Source: Pontibacter ummariensis (GTDB taxonomy: Bacteria > Bacteroidota > Bacteroidia > Cytophagales > Hymenobacteraceae). Taken from it: DNA of 64,000 nt. A program made the position numbers and the translations under genes. The notes under the pieces were generated by a model, which saw nothing but the letters and a program-made list of their open reading frames with translations, was not told where the DNA came from and did no database searches. The stretch covers positions 372,001 through 436,000 of the forward strand of contig NZ_FZOQ01000002.1 in the NCBI RefSeq assembly GCF_900188175.1. Reading direction: 5' to 3'. The number at the start of each line of letters is the position of its first letter. The first letter of the stretch is position 1. Of this stretch, positions 42,401 to 50,730 are shown piece after piece.

Positions 42401-44794
42401 TTACTTCAGAACAGCCAGGGTAGCACCGTCACCACCCCGTTCGGAGGCCTCGTTTCCGAGGCTGGCTACCTCTGGCACGGAGTGCAGGTAATCCCGCACC
42501 ACCTGGCGCAGTACACCATTGCCCCGCCCATGGATGATCTTGATCTCCGGAATGCCCAGCATCACCGCCTCGTCAGTAAAGTTCATCACTTTTGTTAAAG
42601 CATCTTCCGCATACTCTCCCCGGATATCAAGCGTAGAGGTAAAATCTGCCAGGCGCTTTGTAATGTTCATGCCGCGGGTGTAGCCTTCCGCCGCCTCTGC
42701 TTTTGCTTTCTTCGGCTTCGCTACCTGCCCTTCCACTTTCTCCAGGTTATCTACCTTCACAATGGTCTTTAGGCCCCCGAAAAGCACCTCCGCTGTCTTG
42801 CCTTTAATGCTGACCACCTGGCCGTAAGAGTCCTGCCCAACAAGAGACACGTTGTCACCTTCTTTAATCGTGCCGTTGGTTACCCGCTTATAGGCCGGAC
42901 GCTTCTCCTCCTTGCGCACCTCCTGGCTAAACTCTTCCAGTTCACGACGCGCCTCCTTGGTTTTTTCCTTCTCGGCCTGGCTCTGCTTGATCTGCTGGAT
43001 GGTAGACTCGATTTTTTGATTCGCGTCCTTCAACAACAACTTCGCCTTGCCTTTGGCCTCGCGCATGATGTCCTGCTTACTATCCTCCAGGTAGTTTCGT
43101 AGGTCATTGTACTCCTTCACCGACTTTGCCAGTTTCTGCTCCAGCTTGGCCGCTTCGCGCACCTTCTGCTCCAACTCCTGCTTCTCTGTCTCCAGCTCCT
43201 CCAGCAGACGGTCGTAACGGATCTTGTCTTTACCCACCAGCTTACTGGCTCTGTCGATGATATGCTTTGGCAAGCCTATTTTCTGGGCAATCTCAATGGC
43301 AAAGGAAGAACCAGGCTTGCCGATCTCCAACTGATAAAGCGGCTGCAGGTGCTTATGGTCGTAGCGCATGGCACCGTTCACGATGCCCGGCGTTTTCTCC
43401 GCATAGTTCTTCAGGTTCGTGTAGTGCGTCGTGATAACGCCGTATACCTTGCTGTCGTTTAGGGTCTGCAGCACGGCCTCGGCGATGGCACCACCCAGGA
43501 TAGGCTCTGTACCTGTACCGAACTCATCCACCAGCACCAGGCTCTTGTTATCGGCCACCGTCACAAACTTCTTCATGTTGGTCAGGTGCGAACTATAGGT
43601 GCTCAGGTCGTTCTCGATAGACTGCTCGTCTCCGATATCAATAAAGATATCCTGGAAAATACCGGCCTCCGATCCATCCGCTGCTGGTATCAGCAGGCCA
43701 CACTGCAACATGTACTGCAGCAGACCCACTGTCTTCAAGCTCACAGACTTACCACCCGCGTTCGGCCCCGAGATCAACAAAATGCGCTGGTCACGGTTTA
43801 GCTCCAGGTCCATCGGCACGACGGACTTACCCACCTGCCGGTGCGCAAGGTACAGAAGCGGGTGAAACGCCTGCTTCCAGTTGATATGCGGATGCTTTTG
43901 CAATTTTGGCATCGTTCCTTCTATGCGACGCGCAAAAGCCGCCTTGGCACGAATAAAGTCCAGCAGCCCCAGGTACTGGTAGGCCTTGCGCAGCTCCGGT
44001 ATGTGATGGCGAAGTGTGTTGGTCAGCCCTGTCAGGATGCGTACCAGTTCCCGGTGGTAAGCGTTCTCCAGGTCCTTGATATCATTGTTGAGCTCGAAGA
44101 TAGACTCCGGCTCGATGTACACCGTCTGCCCTGTATTCGACTCATCATGAATCAGGCCTTTGATACGGCGCTTATGCTCGGCTATTACCGGGATCACCAA
44201 ACGCCCTCCACGAATGGTCGGCTCCGAGTCGGACGGTGTCCAGCCCTCGTTTTTCGCATGGCGCATGATAGAGGAAATCGTCTTGCGCAGTACGCCCTGC
44301 TGCGCGATCAGTTCGCGCTTCAGCCGTTGCAGTTCGGGTGTTGCATCGTCACGCACCGCCCCGGCATCGTCTACCACCTTATCAAGGGCAGCAATTAGCG
44401 AGCGTTCTACCACCACATTTGTCCCCAGGGCTTTCAGCGCCTCATACTTGCCTTCCTCTGCCCCTGATATAAAGCGCAGGGAATCGCGGATGGTACGCAG
44501 GGACATCTTGATCTCGAAAAAGGCTTTCACATCCAGGTAAGTACCTTCGATGGCAGCCCGGTCGAGAGAAGACGTTACGTCAAAATAATACTGCAGGGGA
44601 ATCTCCGCATCGGACTCCAGCAGTTGTTTAAACTCATTTGTTTGTTGTAGCAATCGCTGCACCAGGTCATGCCGGTTCAGGAAAGCCATCCGGTTTACAA
44701 ACTGTTGCCCCAAAGGACTCAGACAAAGGTCGGAGAGCATTTCGCGCACCTGTGCAAACCCAATTTTTATTTCAAAGTTTTCTGGATAGATCAA
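42401..44794 (-). CDS. mutS2: Endonuclease MutS2
   Basis: A 797-residue MutS paralogue with no mismatch-binding domain I. A core/clamp region covers 1-320, the ATPase carries Walker A GPNAGGKSV near 343 and DEFGTGTEP Walker B, a coiled coil lies about 520-630, a KOW-like part follows, and a C-terminal Smr nuclease domain has LDIRGEYAEDA and HGRGNGVL. MutS2 suppresses recombination in some bacteria and splits stalled, collided ribosomes in Bacillus. Start is TTG at 44794; the conserved IYPENFE follows at once. A TAAGTTTG box is 22 bp upstream. Confidence 0.94.
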   Translation of the reverse strand: MIYPENFEIKIGFAQVREMLSDLCLSPLGQQFVNRMAFLNRHDLVQRLLQQTNEFKQLLESDAEIPLQYYFDVTSSLDRAAIEGTYLDVKAFFEIKMSLRTIRDSLRFISGAEEGKYEALKALGTNVVVERSLIAALDKVVDDAGAVRDDATPELQRLKRELIAQQGVLRKTISSIMRHAKNEGWTPSDSEPTIRGGRLVIPVIAEHKRRIKGLIHDESNTGQTVYIEPESIFELNNDIKDLENAYHRELVRILTGLTNTLRHHIPELRKAYQYLGLLDFIRAKAAFARRIEGTMPKLQKHPHINWKQAFHPLLYLAHRQVGKSVVPMDLELNRDQRILLISGPNAGGKSVSLKTVGLLQYMLQCGLLIPAADGSEAGIFQDIFIDIGDEQSIENDLSTYSSHLTNMKKFVTVADNKSLVLVDEFGTGTEPILGGAIAEAVLQTLNDSKVYGVITTHYTNLKNYAEKTPGIVNGAMRYDHKHLQPLYQLEIGKPGSSFAIEIAQKIGLPKHIIDRASKLVGKDKIRYDRLLEELETEKQELEQKVREAAKLEQKLAKSVKEYNDLRNYLEDSKQDIMREAKGKAKLLLKDANQKIESTIQQIKQSQAEKEKTKEARRELEEFSQEVRKEEKRPAYKRVTNGTIKEGDNVSLVGQDSYGQVVSIKGKTAEVLFGGLKTIVKVDNLEKVEGQVAKPKKAKAEAAEGYTRGMNITKRLADFTSTLDIRGEYAEDALTKVMNFTDEAVMLGIPEIKIIHGRGNGVLRQVVRDYLHSVPEVASLGNEASERGGDGATLAVLK

Positions 44795-44815
44795 CGGTTA
44801 TCTTTTAATTTGTCG

Positions 44816-44823
44816 CAAACTTA
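44816..44823 (-). promoter_or_regulatory. Bacteroidota -7 box (TAAGTTTG) of mutS2
   Basis: A perfect TAnnTTTG match on the minus strand, 22 bp before the TTG start. The nearest TTG upstream is at 14 bp rather than 19. Confidence 0.4.
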
Positions 44824-44873
44824 ACAACATTTTATAACAAGTCTGGTGCCAGCTTTGTTCGCCATGGTGCAAC

Positions 44874-44903
44874 TTGTTTTTATGCCTGTCGCAGGTATAT
44901 TTC
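44874..44903 (+). promoter_or_regulatory. Vegetative promoter of the YhcH gene
   Basis: TTG (44874-44876), 19 bp, then TATATTTC (44896-44903), one mismatch to the consensus. ATG follows 30 bp later. Confidence 0.6.
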
Positions 44904-44933
44904 TGATACATCCTCACCTTAACCTGAACACCC

Positions 44934-45383
44934 ATGATTGTAGACAAACTTTCCAATGCTCCCCGCTACTTCTCCTTGCACCCGCTTTTTGAGCAGGCTT
45001 TTCGCTTTCTGCAGGACGCTGACCTGACGGCCCTGCCGATCGGCAAACAAGCCATCGTGGGCAAAGAGCTGTTTGCCATTATCTCCGACGGTATTGGCAT
45101 ACCCGAGCAAGACGCCAAACTGGAGGTGCACCGCAAGTATATCGACATTCAATACATCGTTTCCGGCACCGACCGCATGGGCTGGAAAGACCTAGCCCAG
45201 TGCGGCGCACCAAGTGAGCCTTATCAGGAAGAGCGCGACGCTGCTTTCTTCCCAGACAAAACCAGAAGCTGGTTCGACGTACCGGCCGGTTCTTTTACCG
45301 TTTTTTACCCGGATGATGCGCATGCCGCGATGGTGACTGAGGATAAGGTGCGCAAGATCGTCTTAAAAATTGCGGTTGAATAA
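44934..45383 (+). CDS. YhcH/YjgK/YiaL family protein
   Basis: A 149-residue cupin-like protein. Family blocks are LEVHRKYIDIQYIVSGTDRMGW with the metal-binding HxxxxD-type residues, FFPDKTRSWFDVPAGSFTVFYPDDAHAAM (quoted in part) and KIVLKIAV at the end. Relatives occur in sialic acid and sugar-acid catabolism operons (YhcH, EbgC). No sugar genes flank it here, so its substrate is unknown. Confidence 0.9.
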   Translation: MIVDKLSNAPRYFSLHPLFEQAFRFLQDADLTALPIGKQAIVGKELFAIISDGIGIPEQDAKLEVHRKYIDIQYIVSGTDRMGWKDLAQCGAPSEPYQEERDAAFFPDKTRSWFDVPAGSFTVFYPDDAHAAMVTEDKVRKIVLKIAVE

Positions 45384-45421
45384 TTCCTGAGTTTCACCCA
45401 GGAAGCATGCACAGCACTCCA

Positions 45422-45862
45422 ATGAAAACATGGTAAGAAACGAGCAGGTTGCTGATCCAACCTTTGACTTATGAACAGCTTGTTTTTTAGGTTGAGCAGG
45501 TCATACTCCCGTCAGTGGCAAATAACTCAAATTACCTGTTCTTAATCTTGTGGACGATCATTACATAGAGAAAAGGCAATGGTACGCGACCTTTGCTTTA
45601 AAGGAAAACCGGGCACATCGGGTGAAGTTGAAGTGAGTTGCGGCACGTACAACGTTTTCAGGGGCAGGGCTACATGACAGAAGCCCTGGCCGGAATTTCA
45701 GGATGGAACTTCACACAGGGAGGCATCAAGGCCGTACTTGCTGAAACTGAAAAAGACTGCCTGGCCTCGCACAGGACCTTACCCAAGAATAACTTTCAGG
45801 CAGTTCAGGAGCAGAATAACATGATTTGGTGGCGTCTAAGTAAAAAAGCCTTTAAAAGCTAA
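45422..45862 (+). pseudogene. Decayed GNAT acetyltransferase
   Basis: Pieces of one GNAT protein follow each other in different frames. ATG at 45422 opens MKTW then TAA; LLIQPLTYEQLVF then TAG; VEQVILPSVANNSNYLF and LILWTIIT then TAG; MVRDLCFKGKPGTSGEVEV (from 45579) through CGTY; and, after a frameshift near 45640, RFQGQGYMTEALAGI up to the stop at 45862. The QGxGYMTEA acetyl-CoA motif and VLAETEKD survive. At least three stops, one frameshift and an internal deletion after LVF are evident. The only intact-looking frame, 45638-45862, is therefore a remnant. Confidence 0.82.
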
Positions 45863-45980
45863 GCACTGTCTTGGTGTGTCCCCCGTACTTTTGCAGGTAG
45901 GTGAAGGTTTCTTAAGCAGTGACTATGTTTTAAAAGGTCGCTACTCTTGCTTTCCCTCCAAAAAGGACCACTTCTCCCCT

Positions 45981-47375
45981 ATGGCTAATTTTAAGGAATT
46001 TCTGCAGCTGGTTTGGTCGGCCATCAAGGGCAAGGAACAGGACTATACGTCTTTGGGCATAAAACGCAGCATCGTGCTGCTGGCGATCCCTATGATCCTG
46101 GAAATGCTGATGGAGTCGCTGTTTGCCATCGTGGACATCTTTTTTGTGGGCAAGCTTGGCGCAAACGCACTGGCCACAGTAGGACTGACAGAATCGGTGC
46201 TGATGATCATCTATGCCGTGGGCATGGGCATCAGCATTGCGGCAACGGCAATGGTGTCGCGGCGTGTTGGGGAAAAGAATTACCTGGAGGCGGGCAGTAT
46301 TACCTTTCAGTTGATTGTAACGGGTGTGGGGCTGGCGCTCTTGTTAGGGGGTGTCGCCACTTTCTTTGCGGAAGAGTCCCTGGCGCTCATGGGCGCTGCA
46401 CCAGAGGTCATTAGCACCGGCCTGCGGTACACGCAGATCATATTCGCCGGTAATATCGTCATCATTCTACTTTTCCTCATCAATGGCGCCTTCCGTGGAG
46501 CGGGGCAGCCTCATCTGGCTATGCGTGCCCTCTGGCTCTCCAATGGTATCAATATACTGCTCGACCCTCTCCTGATATTTGGGCTTGGCAGCTTGGAGGG
46601 GCTAGGCCTGGCTGGTGCTGCCTGGGCCACCACTATAGGCCGGAGCATGGGCGTTGTGTACCAATGCTATCACCTGCTAAACGGCAAGCATTTGCTTCAG
46701 ATAGCCCGCCAGAACCTCGTGCTGCGTTTCTCGATGGTGATCCGGATACTGAAGCTCTCTTCCGGAGGCATCGGGCAATACCTCATCGATTCGGCCAGCT
46801 GGATCTTTCTGACTCGGTTGGTGGCAGAGTTTGGCAGTAACGCACTTGCCGGCTATACCATTGCCTTCCGCGTGATCGTTTTCACCATCCTGCCAGCCTG
46901 GGGCTTGTCTTCTGCTGCGGCCACATTGGTGGGGCAAAACCTGGGGGCACGTAAAGTTAAAAGAGCGGAGCTGGCAGTCTGGCTCACGGCCCGTTATAAC
47001 ATGATCTTTATGGCCACAATTACCCTGTTGTTCTTTCTGTTTGGGAGAGGCCTCACCGACTTTTTTTCAGATGACGCCGAAGTGATCCTTATTGCAACAG
47101 AAGCCCTGCAAATCATTACCCTCGGCTATATCTTCTTTGGCTTAGGGATGGTGATGGTGCAGGCCTTTAACGGAGCCGGCGACACCAGAACTCCTGCTCT
47201 CATCAACATAGGTGTGCTGTTGCTGCTAGAGATTCCGCTTGCCTACGTGCTGTCTATTTACCTCGGGTTGGCTGCGACAGGCGTTTTTATAGTTATTGCC
47301 TTTTGCCACTCGCTGCACGCCCTGGTAAGCTGGTGGTTCTTCAGAAACGGAACCTGGAAGAAGGTAAGCGTTTAA
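45981..47375 (+). CDS. MATE family efflux transporter
   Basis: A 464-residue protein from ATG at 45981; an open GTG frame from 45876 lacks similarity. It has twelve predicted membrane helices in two halves. Helix 1 contains IPMILEMLMESLFAIVDIFFVGKLG and the second half AGYTIAFRVIVFTILPAWGLSSAAATLVGQNLGA (both quoted in part). MATE pumps export cationic drugs or toxins using Na+ or H+. It is 34 bp ahead of a GNAT gene and may be co-transcribed. Confidence 0.93.
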   Translation: MANFKEFLQLVWSAIKGKEQDYTSLGIKRSIVLLAIPMILEMLMESLFAIVDIFFVGKLGANALATVGLTESVLMIIYAVGMGISIAATAMVSRRVGEKNYLEAGSITFQLIVTGVGLALLLGGVATFFAEESLALMGAAPEVISTGLRYTQIIFAGNIVIILLFLINGAFRGAGQPHLAMRALWLSNGINILLDPLLIFGLGSLEGLGLAGAAWATTIGRSMGVVYQCYHLLNGKHLLQIARQNLVLRFSMVIRILKLSSGGIGQYLIDSASWIFLTRLVAEFGSNALAGYTIAFRVIVFTILPAWGLSSAAATLVGQNLGARKVKRAELAVWLTARYNMIFMATITLLFFLFGRGLTDFFSDDAEVILIATEALQIITLGYIFFGLGMVMVQAFNGAGDTRTPALINIGVLLLLEIPLAYVLSIYLGLAATGVFIVIAFCHSLHALVSWWFFRNGTWKKVSV

Positions 47376-47409
47376 TTAACTTCAGACACGCTAAACATAC
47401 ATAAACAAG

Positions 47410-47889
47410 ATGGTAGAACTCATCAGAACAAACTCAGACAACGCGGACTTCCGAAGGCTTGTGGCACTGTTAGACCAGGACCTGCAGTTACGGGATGGCG
47501 AAGAGCATTCTTTTTTTGCACAGTACAACAAGCTCGACAAGATTCACCACGTGGTGGTGGCTTATCAAGAGGGGGTGCCTGCAGGGTGTGGCGCCATCAA
47601 GTCCTACGCCCCGGACACGATGGAAATTAAGCGCATGTTCGTGCATGAAGCCTTCCGTAAACAGGGCATTGCCATGCGCGTGTTAAGCGAACTGGAGAAA
47701 TGGGCAGAAGAACTGGGCTGCAGTGCCTGCGTTCTTGAAACAGGTAAAAGGCAACCGGAGGCCATCCGCCTGTACCAGAAAAGCAACTATGCCTTCATTC
47801 CTAATTACGGGCAATATGCCGGCGTGGAGAGCAGCGTATGCATGCGGAAGGAATTAAAATACGACGCCGAAGCGAAGGCAAGCCTATAA
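47410..47889 (+). CDS. GNAT family N-acetyltransferase
   Basis: A 159-residue acetyl-CoA-dependent acetyltransferase. Motif A is MEIKRMFVHEAFRKQGIAMRVLSELEKWA with the Q/RxxGxG/A-type loop (KQGIA; quoted in part), followed by CVLETGKRQPEAIRLYQKSNY. Substrate is not deducible. It follows the MATE pump gene after 34 bp on the same strand. Confidence 0.88.
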   Translation: MVELIRTNSDNADFRRLVALLDQDLQLRDGEEHSFFAQYNKLDKIHHVVVAYQEGVPAGCGAIKSYAPDTMEIKRMFVHEAFRKQGIAMRVLSELEKWAEELGCSACVLETGKRQPEAIRLYQKSNYAFIPNYGQYAGVESSVCMRKELKYDAEAKASL

Positions 47890-47930
47890 TAAAAGCTTGT
47901 GCCAGAAAGTAGGGAAAAGCTTTTATAGGC
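47882..47930 (+). terminator. Hairpin overlapping the GNAT stop codon
   Basis: GCCTAT and AAAAGCTT (47882-47898, with AAT bulged) pair with AAGCTTTTATAGGC (47917-47930). The stop codon lies in the ascending arm. No T-run. Confidence 0.5.
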
Positions 47931-48032
47931 GCGTTACCACTCGCTTTGACAAGGACGCAGCTCCTGTAACACACTCAGGAAACGTTCCAGCAAAGGGGTC
48001 GAAGCAGGTGCCAAGTAACCAGATAAACGCTG

Positions 48033-48809
48033 CTAAAACTTTTCCTCTACTCCCAAGCCAAAGAGGGCATAATCGTATTTGACAGGGTCTGTCGGGTCGA
48101 AGGTACGGAGGTGGGCCGTCAGTTCTTCGGCTGTTAGCCAGTCCATGCCCTTTCGGGTAATAAGGCCTAGGCGCCGCCCTACGCGCTCCACGTGCACATC
48201 GCATGGGCAGATCAGGTCACTCATTCGCATCGTGTCCCAAAGGCCGAAGTCCACGCCACAGTTGTCCTTGCGCACCATCCAGCGCAGGTACATGTTCAGA
48301 CGTTTGCAGGCAGACTTACGGGCAGGGGTAGCCACATGTTTGCGCGTGCGCTGTGGGGCATCCTCCAGGCTGAACACCAGGTTATGAAAATGCTCCAGTC
48401 GGTCCTGTTGCGTCAGCAGTTGGTTTTGCTCGCCGGTAAAAGCAGTCTCCAGGCTTTCATGCTGCTCATAATACCAACGGAAGAAGTGCAGCAAATAAAG
48501 CAGATCGGTATCGTTAAAGGTACGGTGCTTAAAGCCCAGAAAGCGTGTCAGGTCCTGCTCTTGGTGGTGCAGGATAAAATCATGCGGGGCATTATCCATC
48601 AGGTCCATCAGCTTTAGACAGTTGTTAATGATCGTTTTCCGCTGCCCCCAGGCCAGGATGGCCGCAAAGAACCCGCTGATCTCAATGTCCTGCTTTTGGG
48701 TAAAGCGATGGGGAATGGAAACCGGGTCGTTGGGTACAAAAGCCGGTTGGTTGTACTTTGCTACCCGGTCGTCTAGGAGTGTTTTAATGCTTTGTAGGTC
48801 TGGATGCAT
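48033..48809 (-). CDS. TIGR02757/DUF2400 family protein
   Basis: A 258-residue protein from ATG at 48809, the start that best fits the family (HPDLQSIKTLLDD). Blocks include DPVSIPHRFTQKQDIEISGFFAAILAWGQRKTI (quoted in part), RKSACKRLNMYLRWMVR and GLWDTMRMSDLICPCDVHVERV (in part). Shared helices recall HhH-type DNA glycosylases, from which the family may derive, but no activity is known. It is widely conserved in Bacteroidota. Single gene. Confidence 0.88.
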   Translation of the reverse strand: MHPDLQSIKTLLDDRVAKYNQPAFVPNDPVSIPHRFTQKQDIEISGFFAAILAWGQRKTIINNCLKLMDLMDNAPHDFILHHQEQDLTRFLGFKHRTFNDTDLLYLLHFFRWYYEQHESLETAFTGEQNQLLTQQDRLEHFHNLVFSLEDAPQRTRKHVATPARKSACKRLNMYLRWMVRKDNCGVDFGLWDTMRMSDLICPCDVHVERVGRRLGLITRKGMDWLTAEELTAHLRTFDPTDPVKYDYALFGLGVEEKF

Positions 48810-48887
48810 CATAAAAAAAGCAGCTTGTAGAACAGGCTGCTCGTTTAATTTCACAAAAGTACGCGTTCGTTTCTTTTAAAGCCAGGC

Positions 48888-49610
48888 TTAATAGTTGGCC
48901 TCGTTGGCAGGTACGTCCACGAGAAGGAACTTCGCGTTGGCAGTAGCGTGCAGTCGCACTACGTCCTGCTCCTCTAGTCGTATCTGGTCGTAGGTGTCTA
49001 CCTCTACATTATTCACCAGCAGGCTGCCCTCCGTTACGTACACCAGCGTTTTCCGAATCTTAAAGGTCTTGAAATCGTAGTTCTTGCCCTGCGTTAAGCT
49101 GCCATAGTAAACGGTGGAATTGGAATTAATGTAAACAACGTTCTCCAGCACTTTCTGCCCTGTTACCAGTGGCACCAGGCTATTGCCGGCATCATCCAAA
49201 AAGTCCAGCTTCATCTGCTCATAAGAGGGTGCCAGCCCCCGCTTGTTTGGTAAGAACCATAGCTGGCATGCCCGCACCGGGTTGTCGGTCTCATTTGTCT
49301 CGGAATGGGTAATTCCGGTGCCTGCGGTAATGCGCTGCACATCCCCTGCCTTTACTGTAGCCTGGTTGCCCATGTTATCCTTGTGCGTGAGTTCCCCCTT
49401 CAGCACGACCGTTACAATTTCCATTTCTGCACTCGGGTGTGAGGGGAAGCCCGTGTGGGGCTGAATGACATCATCGTTAAACACGCGCAAAGGGCCGAAC
49501 TGGACGTTGCTGGGGTCATAGTAATCGGCAAAAGAAAAAAGATAGTATGACTCAAGCCAGTCCCCTACGTTTGCCTTGTGCCGTTCGGAAGCGCTTATCA
49601 GTTTTATCAT
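48888..49610 (-). CDS. Pirin family protein
   Basis: A 240-residue bicupin from ATG at 49610; the longer frame to 49748 is rejected since pirin similarity starts at KLISASERH. The N-terminal cupin has the iron site QPHTGFPSHPSAEMEIVTVVLKGELTHKDNMG (quoted in part; His, His, His and Glu present). GTGITHSE follows. Bacterial pirins such as YhaK bind Fe and some oxidise quercetin. No function is fixed here. It is downstream of the LexA-like gene, with a terminator between. Confidence 0.9.
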   Translation of the reverse strand: MIKLISASERHKANVGDWLESYYLFSFADYYDPSNVQFGPLRVFNDDVIQPHTGFPSHPSAEMEIVTVVLKGELTHKDNMGNQATVKAGDVQRITAGTGITHSETNETDNPVRACQLWFLPNKRGLAPSYEQMKLDFLDDAGNSLVPLVTGQKVLENVVYINSNSTVYYGSLTQGKNYDFKTFKIRKTLVYVTEGSLLVNNVEVDTYDQIRLEEQDVVRLHATANAKFLLVDVPANEANY

Positions 49611-49734
49611 AGTGCAAGTTTGAGATAATGCATGGGATAAATTACAGGAGCCTTTTACTCGGGGCTCTGCTATGCCTTTACGCATATAGTCATTTCTTGT
49701 TAGAAAAACAGCCTCACACGCCCCTACAGCCACA

Positions 49735-49779
49735 AATAAGCCTGACACTGCGTTCTTAAGCGCAATGCCAGGCTTATAT
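49735..49779 (-). terminator. Hairpin after the LexA-like regulator gene
   Basis: AAGCCTG-A-CA-C-TGCG pairs with CGCA-A-TG-C-CAGGCTT over about 13 bp with two mismatches. It lies 20 bp after the stop codon on the minus strand. Confidence 0.55.
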
Positions 49780-49796
49780 TATTTTAAGGTAACCGG

Positions 49797-50579
49797 CTAC
49801 TCTACTTTTTTCAGCTTTTGGACTTCTTTCTGCAGGTCCAGCACAATCGATGAAAGTTTGTCGAGTGACAGGTCCGCGATCGGGAAAGTAGAGCTGATGT
49901 AAGACTTTGCCTCCCAAATCTCCACTACGTCCCCTATATGCACCTCATACGGAGAATAAACCGGGTTGTCGGAGTGCAGGCGAAGCATAGCGCCATCCTG
50001 TATTTTATTAAATACCCGCTTAAACACCACGCCTTCCTTCTGGCTCACGATAATGCAGGGGGTACCGTCCTTTATCTGGTTCCAGTCTTCAACAAAGCGC
50101 CCTACGATCACGGTACCGGATGCTATGGGAAGCATGGAATCGCCACTGATTTCGAAAGCGCGGTAGGTGCCTGTATTGCCCAGCATAGGCAACCGGAAGC
50201 GAGGCAGCTCCTCAATAAACTCTGCATCGGCGTACCCGTTCAGGTAACCGGCGCTGGCCTTGTAAGGGACCAGCTCTATATTCTCCTTCTCCTCGTTATT
50301 TACAGTGATAGCAAGCACGCGGAGTTTTCCGCCTGCAGTTGTGCCGGTAGGCTCCGCTCCGTTCCTCTCCTCTTTTGAAAGGTCGCAGGTGATGAGCTGG
50401 TCTAGCGATACTTCAAAAAGCTTTGCCACATTGACCAATGTGCTAAGCTTAGGTTCTGCTCTTCCCTCCTCGTAAGCTCCCACCAGCGAGCGCTTGATGT
50501 CTAATTTTTCTGCCAGTTGTGCCTGGGTGAATCCAGCGCGCTTACGCAGATGCCTGATGTTAGAAGTAACCACTTGCAT
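49797..50579 (-). CDS. XRE-type repressor with S24/LexA-like protease domain
   Basis: A 260-residue protein. Residues 5-60 are an HTH_3 domain (RKRAGFTQAQLAEKLDIKRSLVGAYEEGR). A linker of about 60 residues leads to a peptidase S24 domain with the catalytic Ser (EISGDSMLP) and Lys (VVFKRVF). The layout is that of the LexA/CI/UmuD family, which autocleaves during the SOS response. No SOS-like target box or phage genes are visible. The promoter region of the gene is extremely A+T-rich and carries partial palindromes, so self-repression is likely. Confidence 0.88.
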   Translation of the reverse strand: MQVVTSNIRHLRKRAGFTQAQLAEKLDIKRSLVGAYEEGRAEPKLSTLVNVAKLFEVSLDQLITCDLSKEERNGAEPTGTTAGGKLRVLAITVNNEEKENIELVPYKASAGYLNGYADAEFIEELPRFRLPMLGNTGTYRAFEISGDSMLPIASGTVIVGRFVEDWNQIKDGTPCIIVSQKEGVVFKRVFNKIQDGAMLRLHSDNPVYSPYEVHIGDVVEIWEAKSYISSTFPIADLSLDKLSSIVLDLQKEVQKLKKVE

Positions 50580-50610
50580 AGCTCCCTTTTAGGTTATAGA
50601 TATTCTGATG

Positions 50611-50668
50611 TAAAAATACTAAAACCAAAAAATATTTACTAATTTTTTTAGCATTATATTTTAGTTTT
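50611..50668. promoter_or_regulatory. Possible autoregulatory operator of the LexA-like gene
   Basis: ACTAAAA (50618-50624) and TTTTAGT (50659-50665) form an inverted pair flanking the palindrome CTAATTTTTTTAG (50639-50651). This lies 32-86 bp upstream of the start codon. Low sequence complexity makes chance repeats possible. Confidence 0.4.
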
Positions 50669-50730
50669 TCAAAAAGTATTTTATGTGGCAGGTAGGGAGA
50701 CAACCTGCACGGCCTGCTTGCCAATTTCAC

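Noticed and set aside
45638-45862. Small GNAT-like gene as an intact CDS
   Set aside because: It lacks the N-terminal half; the missing parts are found upstream in other frames with stops, so it is part of a pseudogene.
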